A stretch of DNA of 64,000 nucleotides from Cohnella herbarum (GCF_012849095.1 NZ_CP051680.1:6816001-6880000), one strand, 5' to 3'; numbered from the stretch's first letter, positions 9,797 to 18,866 are shown. The notes: a model not told the origin generated them from the sequence alone. Made by a program: numbers and translations.

Positions 9797-11110
9797 GTGG
9801 ATTTAAAACCGGCCATAGCGCTATCCGGAAGAGCTAAGCTTCTGATTGCCGGCGGACTTGTTGTCATTTTATTGCTTGCGGGGGCTTATTTCTTAGGGAA
9901 GCAGTTGACCGACGAGCAACGCCTTATCGCGCGATTCGAGAATGCGATTCGGGACGGGAAGACGGATAAGGTTATGGGGATGTTGTCGGACCCGAATAAG
10001 GGCGTCGGATTCAACAAAGAGACGGCCCAAGACATCGTGACTTATTTGCAGTCGAACAAGGAAACGCTCGACCAACTGATCGCTCGGTTGAAATCCGAAG
10101 CCGAGCTTCTGAAGGGACCGCCTGCAGCGTCGGTAGAGCAAGAACGGGATACGGCATTCTTATATTTACATAAGAAAGAGGAGAAACGTTGGTTTCTCTA
10201 CGATGATTATGAATTGAAGATTAATCGGTATTCGATCCCGGTGACCACGAACTTCGCGGGGACGAAAGTGTTGATCGACGGGAAGGAAGCGGGTACGGCC
10301 AAAGGCGAGAACGAAACGCTGGAACTGGGAACGTTCCTGCCGGGACAGTACGAGATTAAGGCGGTCTACGAAGGGAAATACACCACTTTGGAGAGCGCGA
10401 GCACGGTATCGCTTTTCCCTATGGCGAACAACGAGGATCTTACCGTCGAGCTAACGCTGGAGGGGGATTACGTTGAGGTGCAGTCCAACAATAGCTACGC
10501 GCATATTTATATTAACGGCGAAGACATAGAATTAGCCGTCGGCGACGGGCAACGGATCGGTCCGATCGCCGTAGACGGTTCCAATCGGATGTTCGTGGAA
10601 GTCGAATATCCTTGGGGGAAAGCGAGAAGCGAAGAGTTGGCGGTGGATTCGAACCGATTGGAATTCAATGTGCCGGGATTGGATGACTCGCTTAAGAACG
10701 ACATCATGAGCGCGGCATTCGATTTCGTATCGAGCTGGATGCAGTCTTTCCGGGAGCAAAAAAACGTGCTCCGACACGTGCATCCCGACCGGTCGGGCGA
10801 TATGGCCGAATACTTAGCCGACATGGAACGAAGCAAGGAGTCTTATACCGGGGAATTGCATCGCGCGACCTTTGATCTGGATAGCTTTAAGCTGAATCAG
10901 TTCGACGAACACGATTATTCGATTACCGTTAAAGTAAAGCTGGATTATCGCGAAGTGTTCTATTTCAAAGAATACGAAACCGATCCCGTTCCGGTAGAGG
11001 GGTCCAATTATACGGAATATCAGTTGCAATACGTGGACGGGCAGTGGTTAGTGTCCGGCTGGTCGAACGTCGAAGGAATGGGAACGGACAATACGAAGGT
11101 GTACGAGTAA
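9797..11110 (+). CDS. TcaA/YvbJ-like membrane-anchored protein
   Basis: 437 residues; GTG start at 9797 preceded by GAGGGAGGT at 9781-9789. A single transmembrane helix (~14-34) is followed by a large extracellular part: a helical region (~35-115), beta-rich repeats of PEGA-like type (VLIDGKEAGT; HIYINGEDIEL), and a C-terminal NTF2-like domain (~300-430) ending in DGQWLVSGW. This order matches the Staphylococcus TcaA / Bacillus YvbJ group, although the usual N-terminal zinc ribbon is missing. Family members are linked to envelope stress and glycopeptide response; a function with the neighbouring sugar genes is unproven. A strong terminator follows. Confidence 0.65.
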   Translation: MDLKPAIALSGRAKLLIAGGLVVILLLAGAYFLGKQLTDEQRLIARFENAIRDGKTDKVMGMLSDPNKGVGFNKETAQDIVTYLQSNKETLDQLIARLKSEAELLKGPPAASVEQERDTAFLYLHKKEEKRWFLYDDYELKINRYSIPVTTNFAGTKVLIDGKEAGTAKGENETLELGTFLPGQYEIKAVYEGKYTTLESASTVSLFPMANNEDLTVELTLEGDYVEVQSNNSYAHIYINGEDIELAVGDGQRIGPIAVDGSNRMFVEVEYPWGKARSEELAVDSNRLEFNVPGLDDSLKNDIMSAAFDFVSSWMQSFREQKNVLRHVHPDRSGDMAEYLADMERSKESYTGELHRATFDLDSFKLNQFDEHDYSITVKVKLDYREVFYFKEYETDPVPVEGSNYTEYQLQYVDGQWLVSGWSNVEGMGTDNTKVYE

Positions 11111-11126
11111 CGAGGTAATGACTTAG

Positions 11127-11169
11127 AGCCGTTTTAAGGAAGCGATACGCTTCCTTAAAACGGCTTTTT
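11127..11169 (+). terminator. Rho-independent terminator
   Basis: Perfect 18-bp inverted repeat (11127-11144 with 11148-11165), 3-base loop and a five-T tail, 16 bases after the TcaA-like stop. Confidence 0.93.
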
Positions 11170-11279
11170 GCTTTCGAATTATCCAACCGATCTTCATTGT
11201 AGCCGACTTTCTCCGCAAGCTTGTTGCAACGCATTTAAATTTTACCTTTAGAAGATGAAGATAGATGAAGATAATCCAA

Positions 11280-11306
11280 TTGAAAGCGCATCATCTCTGA
11301 TAAAAT
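11280..11306 (+). promoter_or_regulatory. Possible promoter with cre-like -35 region
   Basis: TTGAAA (11280-11285) is 15 bases from TAAAAT (11301-11306), upstream of a short ORF with a strong ribosome binding site. TTGAAAGCGCATCA resembles the TTGAAAGCGATTCCAA element seen before other genes here. The spacer is short and the call weak. Confidence 0.3.
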
Positions 11307-11369
11307 CAAGGCACTTAGCGGGATAACGTTACGATGCACAATATGCCGCATTTTGAGGAGGAGATTATT

Positions 11370-11477
11370 ATGCGTTACAAACGAATATTGGCGAGGATTT
11401 GCAGCGGAAACTTGTTTATTCGGAATTCACCAGCATCGGCCAAAGAGGTACGTTACATTCCGATACTGAAAATCTAA
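11370..11477 (+). CDS. Possible 35-residue small ORF or gene remnant
   Basis: ATG at 11370 follows GAGGAGGAG at 11355-11363 with a 6-base gap, an excellent ribosome binding site. The product is 35 residues, basic at the N-terminus, with SPASA in the middle that recalls a signal-peptidase site but without a proper hydrophobic core. It may be the start of a decayed secreted-protein gene. No family recognised. The stop overlaps the first of the 12-bp repeat elements. Confidence 0.3.
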   Translation: MRYKRILARICSGNLFIRNSPASAKEVRYIPILKI

Positions 11478-11659
11478 GTGTAAAAAGTACAATTAGATTG
11501 ACTTAAATTCCTCATTTCCACCCTCTAAGTGTAAAACATATACTTAAATGATTAGAATTCGCGTTCAATTGAAATAGTCGGCTGAACTAGTTGCAGGTTT
11601 TACACTTAGTCGTTAGGGAGAATAAAACTTCCTGAACTAGTTGCAGGTTTTACACTTAG
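11474..11659. repeat. Four copies of CTAAGTGTAAAA in opposed pairs; 28-bp direct repeat
   Basis: CTAAGTGTAAAA occurs at 11474-11485 and 11525-11536 on the plus strand, and its reverse complement at 11598-11609 and 11648-11659. The last two are the ends of an identical 28-bp element (11582-11609 and 11632-11659), 50 bases apart, containing GAACTAGTTGCAGG; ACTAG/CTAGT inside it is palindromic. All four sit at about 50-base spacing in an otherwise gene-free region of roughly 665 bases (11111-11775). The transcript could fold copies 1/2 onto 3/4. No open frame covers them. Confidence 0.75.
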
Positions 11660-11775
11660 GTGTACTAATTCCTCTGTTTTGCTGGGTTGCTAGAGTGAAT
11701 CGATAGATTTGCATTCGCTTATGGGAAACCTATATTGCCGTCTATATAAACATTGCGGGTTTGTTGTCTTTGTAG

Positions 11776-12615
11776 CTATAAATGCTCGCCCTGAGAAGTC
11801 GAACGGTACTGCCCGGGCGAAACCCCGGTCATTTTCTTAAACAGGTTCTGAAAGTAAGTCTCGCTTTTGTAGCCGACCTTTTCCGCAATCTCGACCATTG
11901 GCAGGCGCGTCGTCTCCAAATATTTCTTAGCTACCTCTATACGGTATCGGATCAAATATTGAATCGGACTCATCCCCGTCTCTTGCTTGAACACATGGAT
12001 GAAATGATAGGCGTTCAAATGCGTCAGGTTAGAGAGGATCGTCAGATTCACGTCGGACAGGTAATTCTCCTCCATGTACCTTCTCGCCAGATGTACGGAT
12101 TCCTTGTTCGGCCTCCTCTTGACTTCGTCCTCTTCCGAATAATGCAGTTTACGGGCTACCCGACCGAGTAGGTTACGGAACAATCCGTTTGCGATCACGG
12201 CGGATTCCGGCAAGGAGCTATGCCATTCCGTGATCATCTCGCCGAACAACTGCTTGATCGGCAGGAATTGCTCATTCAGCTCAAGCATAGCCGGTTGTTC
12301 GGTTCCGGACAGATAGTCCGGCGGCAGTCCTCTTATTTGCAAGCCCGCATAGCCGACATAGATAGCCCTAAACCTATCGCTGATCGACCTCTCCTCATGC
12401 CAGACGCCCCGGTTGTAGAACAACAAGCTTCCCGCTTTCGCCGCGTATGGCTTGCCATCCACCCTAAAATCGCCTTCCCCTTCCAGAATAAGCAGCATTT
12501 CGGAGTTGTTCTCATGCTGATGAAGGGGGAAATAGAACCGTTCTCCCGGTTCTGGCTTTATGAACGCCCCGCTCAGAATATCGGGCATTCGGACGAAGAT
12601 CGAATGTCGCACCAT
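11776..12615 (-). CDS. AraC-family transcriptional regulator with cupin sensor domain
   Basis: 279 residues from the ATG at 12615; a GTG at 12612 is better spaced (6 bases) from the GGAGG at 12619-12623, and a TTG at 12660 is an unlikely longer start. An N-terminal cupin (HQHENNSEMLLILEGEGDF, then GSLLFYNRGVWHEE) binds the effector sugar, and a C-terminal double helix-turn-helix (~180-275; MSPIQYLIRYRIEVAKKYL, VGYKSETYFQNLFKK) binds DNA. It is divergent from the FG-GAP/oxidoreductase/GH4 operon, 153 bases away, and is the obvious candidate for its regulator (inference from position). Confidence 0.88.
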   Translation of the reverse strand: MVRHSIFVRMPDILSGAFIKPEPGERFYFPLHQHENNSEMLLILEGEGDFRVDGKPYAAKAGSLLFYNRGVWHEERSISDRFRAIYVGYAGLQIRGLPPDYLSGTEQPAMLELNEQFLPIKQLFGEMITEWHSSLPESAVIANGLFRNLLGRVARKLHYSEEDEVKRRPNKESVHLARRYMEENYLSDVNLTILSNLTHLNAYHFIHVFKQETGMSPIQYLIRYRIEVAKKYLETTRLPMVEIAEKVGYKSETYFQNLFKKMTGVSPGQYRSTSQGEHL

Positions 12616-12768
12616 GTACCTCCAATAAACCCAATTTTCAATAGCCAATGTTCGCAACAATGCTCATTGAACTCCAATTTAACTATAGTGTAGATTATTT
12701 ATGAAAGACATGGCAAGAGCGCTTACCTAAATATTAAATATATTACTATTGGAAAGGAACTGAGTGGA

Positions 12769-13854
12769 ATGACTATTACTTTCAAGAAAAGAAAGCTAAG
12801 CGACGCCCCTTACGAAGCTTGTTCGGTGTTCGACGTTAACAATGACGGAATGCTGGATATCGTGAGCGGCTCTTATTGGTACGAGGGTCCCGACTTCGTC
12901 AAACGGCACAAAATAACCGAACTGGCTTCCTACGCGCATTATCAAGATGACTTCTCCGACTTTCCGATGGATGTGGACGGGGACGGCCGAATGGACATCA
13001 TAACCGGCTCGTGGTGGAGCGGAGCGCTGAACTGGCGTAAAAATCCGGGAGATTCATGTTCGGAGTGGGAAACGTTCGAGATCGATCCATCCTCCAATAT
13101 CGAGACGATTCGGTACTTCGATATCGATGGCTGCGGCGTTCCCGAGATCTTCCCCAACACGCCGGCAGTGCCCCAAGCATTCTACAAGTTGATATGCGAC
13201 GAGAACGGCAAAGGTACCGGGAAATTCGCCAAGACGGTTATCTCGGATCGGCCTAGCGGTCATGGATTGGGGTTTGCGGACATTACCGGAAACGGGAAGA
13301 CGGACATCGTGCTGACCGACGGCTGGCTGGAGCAGCCGGAGGATCCGTTCACCGGTCCATGGATATTCCACCCCGAGTTCTCCCTCGGCACGGCTAGCGT
13401 GCCGATTATCGGACATGACGTGAACGGCAACGGCCTGTGCGACCTGATCGTCGGTCAGGCGCACGACTACGGCCTTCATTGGTATGAACAGGTGCTTGGA
13501 GAAGACGGCTCCAGAAGCTGGATCAAACATGAGATCGACATGAGCGCTTCGCAGTATCACGACTTGATGCTTGTTGATCTCGATCTCGACGGCGAGTTGG
13601 AGCTTGTCACGGGCAAGCGGTATCTGGCGCATGACAACGATCCCGGCTTCGACGACCCGCTCGGTATTTATTACTTCAAGATCAAGAACGGCCTATTCGA
13701 GAAGCACGTCATCGATTACGGTCCTGCGGGCGAAGGCTCCGGAAACGGCATCTACATGTGGATTCAGGATCTGACGGGAAATGGATACCCGGATATCGTC
13801 GCTCCGGGCACGGAAGGCTTGTATTTATTCGAAAATCTAGGACCCCGGGAGTGA
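12769..13854 (+). CDS. FG-GAP/VCBS-repeat beta-propeller protein
   Basis: 361 residues, ATG 12769 preceded by GGAAAGGA at 12751-12758. The sequence consists of repeated blades with Ca-binding-like D-x-N/D-x-D motifs: FDVNNDGMLDI, MDVDGDGRMDI, FDIDGCGVPEI, ADITGNGKTDI, HDVNGNGLCDL, VDLDLDGELEL, QDLTGNGYPDI. That gives seven blades, a complete integrin-type propeller. There is no signal peptide or membrane segment, unusual for FG-GAP proteins, so it is probably cytoplasmic. The fold recalls aldos-2-ulose dehydratase, which would suit a redox-sugar operon, but that is only an idea. First gene of the operon with the Gfo/Idh oxidoreductase starting 5 bases after its stop. Confidence 0.72.
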   Translation: MTITFKKRKLSDAPYEACSVFDVNNDGMLDIVSGSYWYEGPDFVKRHKITELASYAHYQDDFSDFPMDVDGDGRMDIITGSWWSGALNWRKNPGDSCSEWETFEIDPSSNIETIRYFDIDGCGVPEIFPNTPAVPQAFYKLICDENGKGTGKFAKTVISDRPSGHGLGFADITGNGKTDIVLTDGWLEQPEDPFTGPWIFHPEFSLGTASVPIIGHDVNGNGLCDLIVGQAHDYGLHWYEQVLGEDGSRSWIKHEIDMSASQYHDLMLVDLDLDGELELVTGKRYLAHDNDPGFDDPLGIYYFKIKNGLFEKHVIDYGPAGEGSGNGIYMWIQDLTGNGYPDIVAPGTEGLYLFENLGPRE

Positions 13855-13859
13855 AGACA

Positions 13860-14912
13860 TTGAGCAAGTTAAGGATCGGATTCGTAGGCGCAGGCGGCAT
13901 GGGACAAATGGCGCATTTATCTAATTACGCGGTGTTGAGCGAGCTGTGCGAGGTCGTCGCATTGGCGGAGGTTCGGCCTCGGCTTGCTCAAACGGTAGCG
14001 GACCGCTACGGAATTCCGAAAATATACGGCAGCCATCTGGATCTGCTTAACGACGCGAAGGTCGATGCGATCGTGGCTCCTCAGCAATATCGCTCGCATC
14101 TGGCAATCATTCCCGACATTCTTAGAGCCGGCATTCCGGTATTCACCGAGAAGCCGCTCACGCTGACGGTCGAAGCCGGCGAACAATTGGTGCATCTCGC
14201 GGAAGAGCATAAGACGCTTCACATGGTCGGCTACCACAAACGCTCCGACCCTGCCATGGAGTGCGCCAACAAACGGATCGAAGAGTGGAAAAAGAGCGGA
14301 GAATACGGCAAGCTGCAGTACATTCGAGTCACGATGCCGCCTGGAGACTGGATCGGCGGAGCGGATGCTCCCTTGAACTCGGATGAAGCCTATCCTTCCA
14401 TCTCTATGGAACCAGGCCCATCATACTTTACGGATGAACAGACCCGTCAGCTTGACACTTTCGTCAATTATTACATCCATCAGGTGAACGCGATTCGTTT
14501 CCTGCTTCAGGAGTCCTACAGGATTACGTACGCCGACCGCAACGGGATTCTTCTGACAGGCGAGAGCGAGAGCAGCGTAGCCGTAGTTCTGGAGATGGCT
14601 CCTTATCAAACGACGGTCGAATGGCACGAAAGTCTGCTCGTTTGCTTCGAGAGAGGGTTTATCCGCGTAGACCTCCCATCGCCGCTCGCCCGCCAGCAAG
14701 CGGGGAAAGTAACCATTATGAAGGACAACGGCAAGGATGCTCCCTCCTATGAGATACCCGTTATGCCGAACCGTTCCGCCATGCGTCAGCAAGCCATGAA
14801 CTTCATCGCCGCCGTGCAGGGCATTCGTCCGGCGCCTTGCGAATCCAGAGAAGCGTTAGAAGATCTTAAAGTTGCCAGAGATTATATACGGTTGATGCAG
14901 CAATACCAATAA
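13860..14912 (+). CDS. Gfo/Idh/MocA-family NAD(P)-dependent oxidoreductase
   Basis: 350 residues. The TTG at 13860 is chosen: it directly precedes SKLRIGFVGAGGMG and has GGGAG at 13847-13851; in-frame codons further up lie inside the previous gene. The Rossmann motif GAGGMG (~9-14), the sheet-helix AIVAPQQYRSH and the EKPLTL motif (Lys binds the nicotinamide ribose region) are diagnostic of the family, and HMVGYHKRSDP begins the substrate domain. Members oxidise or epimerise sugars and polyols; substrate unknown. Co-transcribed with the propeller protein (5-base gap) and the GH4 enzyme (23-base gap). Confidence 0.88.
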   Translation: MSKLRIGFVGAGGMGQMAHLSNYAVLSELCEVVALAEVRPRLAQTVADRYGIPKIYGSHLDLLNDAKVDAIVAPQQYRSHLAIIPDILRAGIPVFTEKPLTLTVEAGEQLVHLAEEHKTLHMVGYHKRSDPAMECANKRIEEWKKSGEYGKLQYIRVTMPPGDWIGGADAPLNSDEAYPSISMEPGPSYFTDEQTRQLDTFVNYYIHQVNAIRFLLQESYRITYADRNGILLTGESESSVAVVLEMAPYQTTVEWHESLLVCFERGFIRVDLPSPLARQQAGKVTIMKDNGKDAPSYEIPVMPNRSAMRQQAMNFIAAVQGIRPAPCESREALEDLKVARDYIRLMQQYQ

Positions 14913-14935
14913 TTGAAGCAAGGGTGGGATTACAA

Positions 14936-16347
14936 TTGAGAAGAGTAGCGATTATCGGAGCAGGCAGCATTGTCTTCTGCAAAACGCTAATGCTCGACAT
15001 CATGGCGACGCCGGAACTGGAAGACACTGAATTCGTTCTGATGGCCCCCTCAACCGGCAAGACGTCACAGGTCAAAGCATTCGCCGACAAGGTCATCGAG
15101 AAGAACGGTCTGAAGTCCAAAGTAACGGTTACGACCGACCGCAGGGAGGCATTGACCGGCGCGAACTACGTCATTACGTCATTTCAGGTTGGCGGGGTAT
15201 CCGCTTTTGGTCTGGACTACAAGATCCCGCTGAAGTACGGCGTCGATCAATGTATCGGCGACACGCTCGGACCGGGAGGAGTATTCCGGGCATTGCGGAG
15301 CATTCCCGTCATTCTGGACGTTGCCCGCGACATGGAGGAGCTGTGCCCGAATGCCACGCTGCTGAACTACGTCAATCCGATGGCCATGATCTGCTGGGCG
15401 CTGGGCGAGACGAACATTCAATACGTGGGACTGTGCCATGGCGTGCAGACGACGCTAGATCTGATCTCCGGTTACGTAGGCGTACCCAAGCAGGAGATCG
15501 ATTACGTCTCCGCGGGCATCAATCATATGGGCTGGTTCACGAAGCTGACCCATCAAGGCCGAGATCTGTATCCGGAGCTGCGCGAGAAGTTCGAACAGCC
15601 GGAATTCTACGTCAATGAGAAGGTGCGCGGAGAGGTGTTCCGTCATTTCGGCTATTTCATGACCGAATCGACCGGGCATCTATCGGAGTACGTCCCTTGG
15701 TTCCGTAAAAATCAGAAGGCGCTCGACCTCTATTGCGACGAGCCCTCCTTCGGGGGGAATCGGGCGCCTATTACAACTGGTGCACCTATGTCGCCGACAA
15801 GTACAAGGATCAAGAGATTCTGAAGGATGAATCCTACGATCTGCCTCCACGCAGCGTTGAGTATTGTGCCTATATTATTGAAGCGCTGGAAACCGGGAAA
15901 ACGTTCAAGTTCAGCGGCAATCTGCGCAACAACGGGATGATCTCGAACCTGCCGGACGAGTGCTGCGCGGAAGGAGCCGTATTCGCCGACCGAACCGGTC
16001 TCCACCGGACCGTCATCGGCGACATTCCGCCTCAGTGCGCTGCGCTGAACATGACCAATATCAACGTACAGCGGCTGGCCGTGCTCGCCGCCAAGTCCGG
16101 CGATCCGGAAACGGTCGTTCAGGCGATCGCCCTCGATCCGTTGACCTCCTCGGTGCTGACATTGAAGGAAATTCGCGATATGGTCACCGAGATGCTGGAC
16201 GCCCAGCGCCAATGGTTGCCGCAGTTCGGGAATCGCAGTCCTCGTCCGACGCCGATCATTCCGACGCCTGCCAACCTTCAACGCGCCGAGGTTCCGATCG
16301 ACCCCGCTCTCGCCGTCTTCTCGCGTTTCGGGGAATTGGCTAAGTAG
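14936..16347 (+). pseudogene. GH4-family glycosidase with a single-base frameshift
   Basis: NAD/Mn-dependent glycosidase of about 470 residues if repaired, the normal GH4 length. The TTG at 14936 (AAGGGTGG upstream at 14920-14927) gives RRVAIIGAGSIVF, the dinucleotide fold. LCHGVQ supplies the metal-binding Cys and INHMGWF the catalytic His. In GH4 the CHG variant points to acidic sugars or galactose-type substrates rather than 6-phosphoglucosides (family knowledge, not proof). The frame breaks at a G6 run (15752-15757): frame 2 reads ...SFGG, and GESGAYYNW continues in frame 1 through RNNGMISNLPDE to the stop at 16347. One missing G explains it. Sequencing error, true mutation or -1 slippage are all possible; both halves look under selection. 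Confidence 0.85.
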
Positions 16348-16370
16348 AAAAGACTGTCAAATCATAAATA

Positions 16371-16422
16371 AGATCGCCAATATCCTGGCCAAGAAGGGAG
16401 GATATTGGCGATCTTATTTTTT
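16371..16422 (+). terminator. Rho-independent terminator
   Basis: Perfect 16-bp inverted repeat (16371-16386 with 16399-16414), 12-base loop, long T run. Ends the propeller/oxidoreductase/GH4 operon. Confidence 0.92.
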
Positions 16423-16513
16423 TTTGCGGCAGACCAATTCACGTACACGAGTTATTCCTTATCGGCGCGATTCAAGATCCCAATAATTGTGACATCATCG
16501 CAACTGTTGTCGA

Positions 16514-16542
16514 TTGTTGCCTATCGGACTGCCCTTTATAAT
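16514..16542 (+). promoter_or_regulatory. Predicted sigma-A promoter of transporter 1 operon
   Basis: TTGTTG (16514-16519), 17-base spacer, perfect TATAAT (16537-16542), 47 bases before the binding-protein start. Confidence 0.6.
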
Positions 16543-16589
16543 TTAGGAAGAAAGACGGGCAGCAGCCAAGATAATAAGGGGGAAGCAAG

Positions 16590-17942
16590 ATGTTCGCAAG
16601 CATGAAGATTTCAAGCATGAAAAAAAGAATCGGCGCCGGTCTGGCCGTTACCATGCTCGCAACCGTGCTAGGCGCATGCGGCGGAGGCGGCAGCGGAGAA
16701 ACGTCGCCGAATTCATCGGAAGAGCTGAAGACGGAAGGCGCCGGGAAGCAGGATGTTACGCTGAGCATGCTGATCGATTCCTCGAACAACGAGCAGAACA
16801 GCAGCATTCTGAACCAGGCGGCGGAAATTGCCAGTCGAAGAAGCGATAAGTACAATATCAAGGTTCGTTTAGACACGGTGCCCAACACGGACATGGACAA
16901 GAAGGTGGACGTGCTGGCCGCCGGTTCCAACCTCCCGGACCTCATCGCCTCCGCGCCGAAGCCGGTCTGGATGAAACGGGGACTTCTGGCTGATCTGACG
17001 AATTGGTTTAATCGTTCTCCGCTGAAGGACGACTATATGTATCCGAGCCTGCTAGAGGAAGGACGCAATGGCGGCAAGCTGTATGCCGTGCCAATTAAAG
17101 CCGATTCGATCTTCCTCATCTATAACAAAGAACTGCTGAAGAAGGCAGGCATTGCGAATACGGACTTTACTTCGATTACGTGGGATGAATGGACCGCGAT
17201 GCTGGAGCAGATCAAGCAGGCAGGTCTTAAAGCGGCGAACGGCAAGGATGTCAAAGGCTTCACCTTCCGTATCAGCACGTACGAAACCGCTCCGATTATT
17301 TTCAGCGCGGGCGGGGAGTTTTTCACCCAGGACGGCACGCAGGCTGTTTTCGGTAGCCAAGAGGCGGCGGACGGCTTAGCGCGGCTCAAAGGGCTTGTGT
17401 CCAGCGGCTACGCAGACAAGCCGGAGACCGATTACGCCAACTGGATGAGCGTATTCTTCAACGAGAACGCGGCGTTTACGATTACCGGCGGATGGTCGCT
17501 GACCTCCTATGAGGAAGGCGGACTGGATCTTGGCAAGCTAGGATATTCAACCGTGCCGAAAATCGCCAGCAGCACGTCCATCTTCGGTCCGGGTTTATCG
17601 TTCTCCATCTTCGAATCCAGTGCTCACAAAGAAGCGGCGATGGAGCTACTGACAGCCATTTATTCGCCCGAAATTTACAAGCAATGGCTTGCGCTTACCG
17701 CGGGCGTACCGGTTCTTGCTTCGTTGTCCGACGACCCGCAATTTGCGGACAATCCGATCAAGCCGGTACTATCCGAACAATTGAACAATATTAAGCCGAT
17801 TCATTCGGACAACGCGCCGAGCTTCTGGACCAAATACGACCAACTGCTGGAGAAAGTCATCCTCACCAACACGGATATCGTTTCGCAGCAGCAGTTGCTA
17901 GAGAAGGACATTCAACAGGAGATTCAAAACAATCTAAAGTAA
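16590..17942 (+). CDS. Sugar ABC transporter solute-binding lipoprotein (CUT1, transporter 1)
   Basis: 450 residues from ATG 16590, with AAGGGGGAA just upstream. Signal peptide with lipobox LGAC, Cys at 30, then a glycine/serine-rich linker. The body has family-1 extracellular binding-protein landmarks: DLIASAPKP, LADLTNWF, KLYAVPIKADSIFLIYNKELLKKAGI, ITWDEWTAMLEQ and GWSLTSYEEGG. It captures an oligosaccharide and delivers it to the two permeases downstream. No ATPase gene is present in the window, so a shared MsmX-type ATPase is likely, as in other CUT1 systems of Bacillales. The two-component pair later in the operon probably controls expression. Confidence 0.92.
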   Translation: MFASMKISSMKKRIGAGLAVTMLATVLGACGGGGSGETSPNSSEELKTEGAGKQDVTLSMLIDSSNNEQNSSILNQAAEIASRRSDKYNIKVRLDTVPNTDMDKKVDVLAAGSNLPDLIASAPKPVWMKRGLLADLTNWFNRSPLKDDYMYPSLLEEGRNGGKLYAVPIKADSIFLIYNKELLKKAGIANTDFTSITWDEWTAMLEQIKQAGLKAANGKDVKGFTFRISTYETAPIIFSAGGEFFTQDGTQAVFGSQEAADGLARLKGLVSSGYADKPETDYANWMSVFFNENAAFTITGGWSLTSYEEGGLDLGKLGYSTVPKIASSTSIFGPGLSFSIFESSAHKEAAMELLTAIYSPEIYKQWLALTAGVPVLASLSDDPQFADNPIKPVLSEQLNNIKPIHSDNAPSFWTKYDQLLEKVILTNTDIVSQQQLLEKDIQQEIQNNLK

Positions 17943-17950
17943 CCGTAGGG

Positions 17951-17976
17951 GAGGAAGGGGGATCGCCTTCTTCCTC
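17951..17976 (+). promoter_or_regulatory. Intercistronic hairpin between binding protein and permease
   Basis: 11-bp stem (17951-17961 with 17966-17976, two G-U pairs) and 4-base loop, 9 bases after the binding-protein stop. Such hairpins protect the upstream mRNA or end part of transcription, giving more binding protein than permease. Two further transporter operons in this window have one at the same place. Confidence 0.7.
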
Positions 17977-17999
17977 TTCTTGCTTGGGAGGTGCTCGGC

Positions 18000-18863
18000 A
18001 TGAGTTTCAAAAAACGGGAAAGCATGTTTGCTTATGCGTTGGTAGGGCCGGTCGTGCTTTTCTATGGCGTCATTTTCGTCTATCCGCTGCTGCAGATGTT
18101 GCTGCTTTCTTTTCAGACGTACGATTTCTATTCGCCGCCCGTGTTTATTGGCCTGGATAATTACACGAGGATTGCGCGAGATCCGGAGTTATTCGATAAG
18201 CTGCTCAATACGCTTGCATACTGGTGCATCGGTCCGGTGACGATCGCCGCCTCGTTCTTAGCTGCGTTGCTGATGAGCAAACTGAAATGGGGGCAGGGCT
18301 TCTTCCGCTCGGCTTTCTACGGCACTTCGATGGCGCCCATGGTTGCGCTTGCGGTCGTGTTCACGTATATGTTCAGCCCCAATCACGGCATCGTCAACAA
18401 CCTTCTGACGTCGTTTAACCTGCAGCCGATCGAATGGCTATACGACCCGATGTTGGCCAAAATCGTCGTCATGTTTATTTTCTTCTTCATGAATGTGGGG
18501 TTCTACACGATACTTTTCCTTTCCGGCATACTCGGCGTGGACCGGAATCTGTACGCAGCCGCCGAGCTAGACGGCGCGGGACATTGGCGCAAAACGGTGC
18601 ACATTACGCTGCCGCAAATCCGTCCGGTCATGATTTTCGCCGTGATTCTAATGACGATCTCGATTTTTCAAATGTACGGCCAAATCGTCATATTGACAAA
18701 GGGAGGCCCCTACGGCAGTACGGAAACGGTGTTCATGTACGCTATGAATAAGGCTTTCACCGACCACGAGATGGGCTATGCGGCCACGATCGTCGTCGTG
18801 CTGTCCATCGTCCTGGCCTTCGTCTCGTATGTCATACTCAAAATTGGTGAGGAGAAGGAATAG
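18000..18863 (+). CDS. Sugar ABC transporter permease, MalF-like (transporter 1)
   Basis: 287 residues from ATG 18000, with GGGAGG at 17986-17991; the in-frame GTG at 17991 overlaps that site and is rejected. About six membrane helices, beginning YALVGPVVLFYGVIFVYPLLQ. The EAA loop that contacts the ATPase reads AAAELDGAGHWRKTVHITLPQIRP (in two parts, ~185-208). Forms the channel with the next gene, which follows after 3 bases. Confidence 0.93.
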   Translation: MSFKKRESMFAYALVGPVVLFYGVIFVYPLLQMLLLSFQTYDFYSPPVFIGLDNYTRIARDPELFDKLLNTLAYWCIGPVTIAASFLAALLMSKLKWGQGFFRSAFYGTSMAPMVALAVVFTYMFSPNHGIVNNLLTSFNLQPIEWLYDPMLAKIVVMFIFFFMNVGFYTILFLSGILGVDRNLYAAAELDGAGHWRKTVHITLPQIRPVMIFAVILMTISIFQMYGQIVILTKGGPYGSTETVFMYAMNKAFTDHEMGYAATIVVVLSIVLAFVSYVILKIGEEKE

Positions 18864-18866
18864 ATC

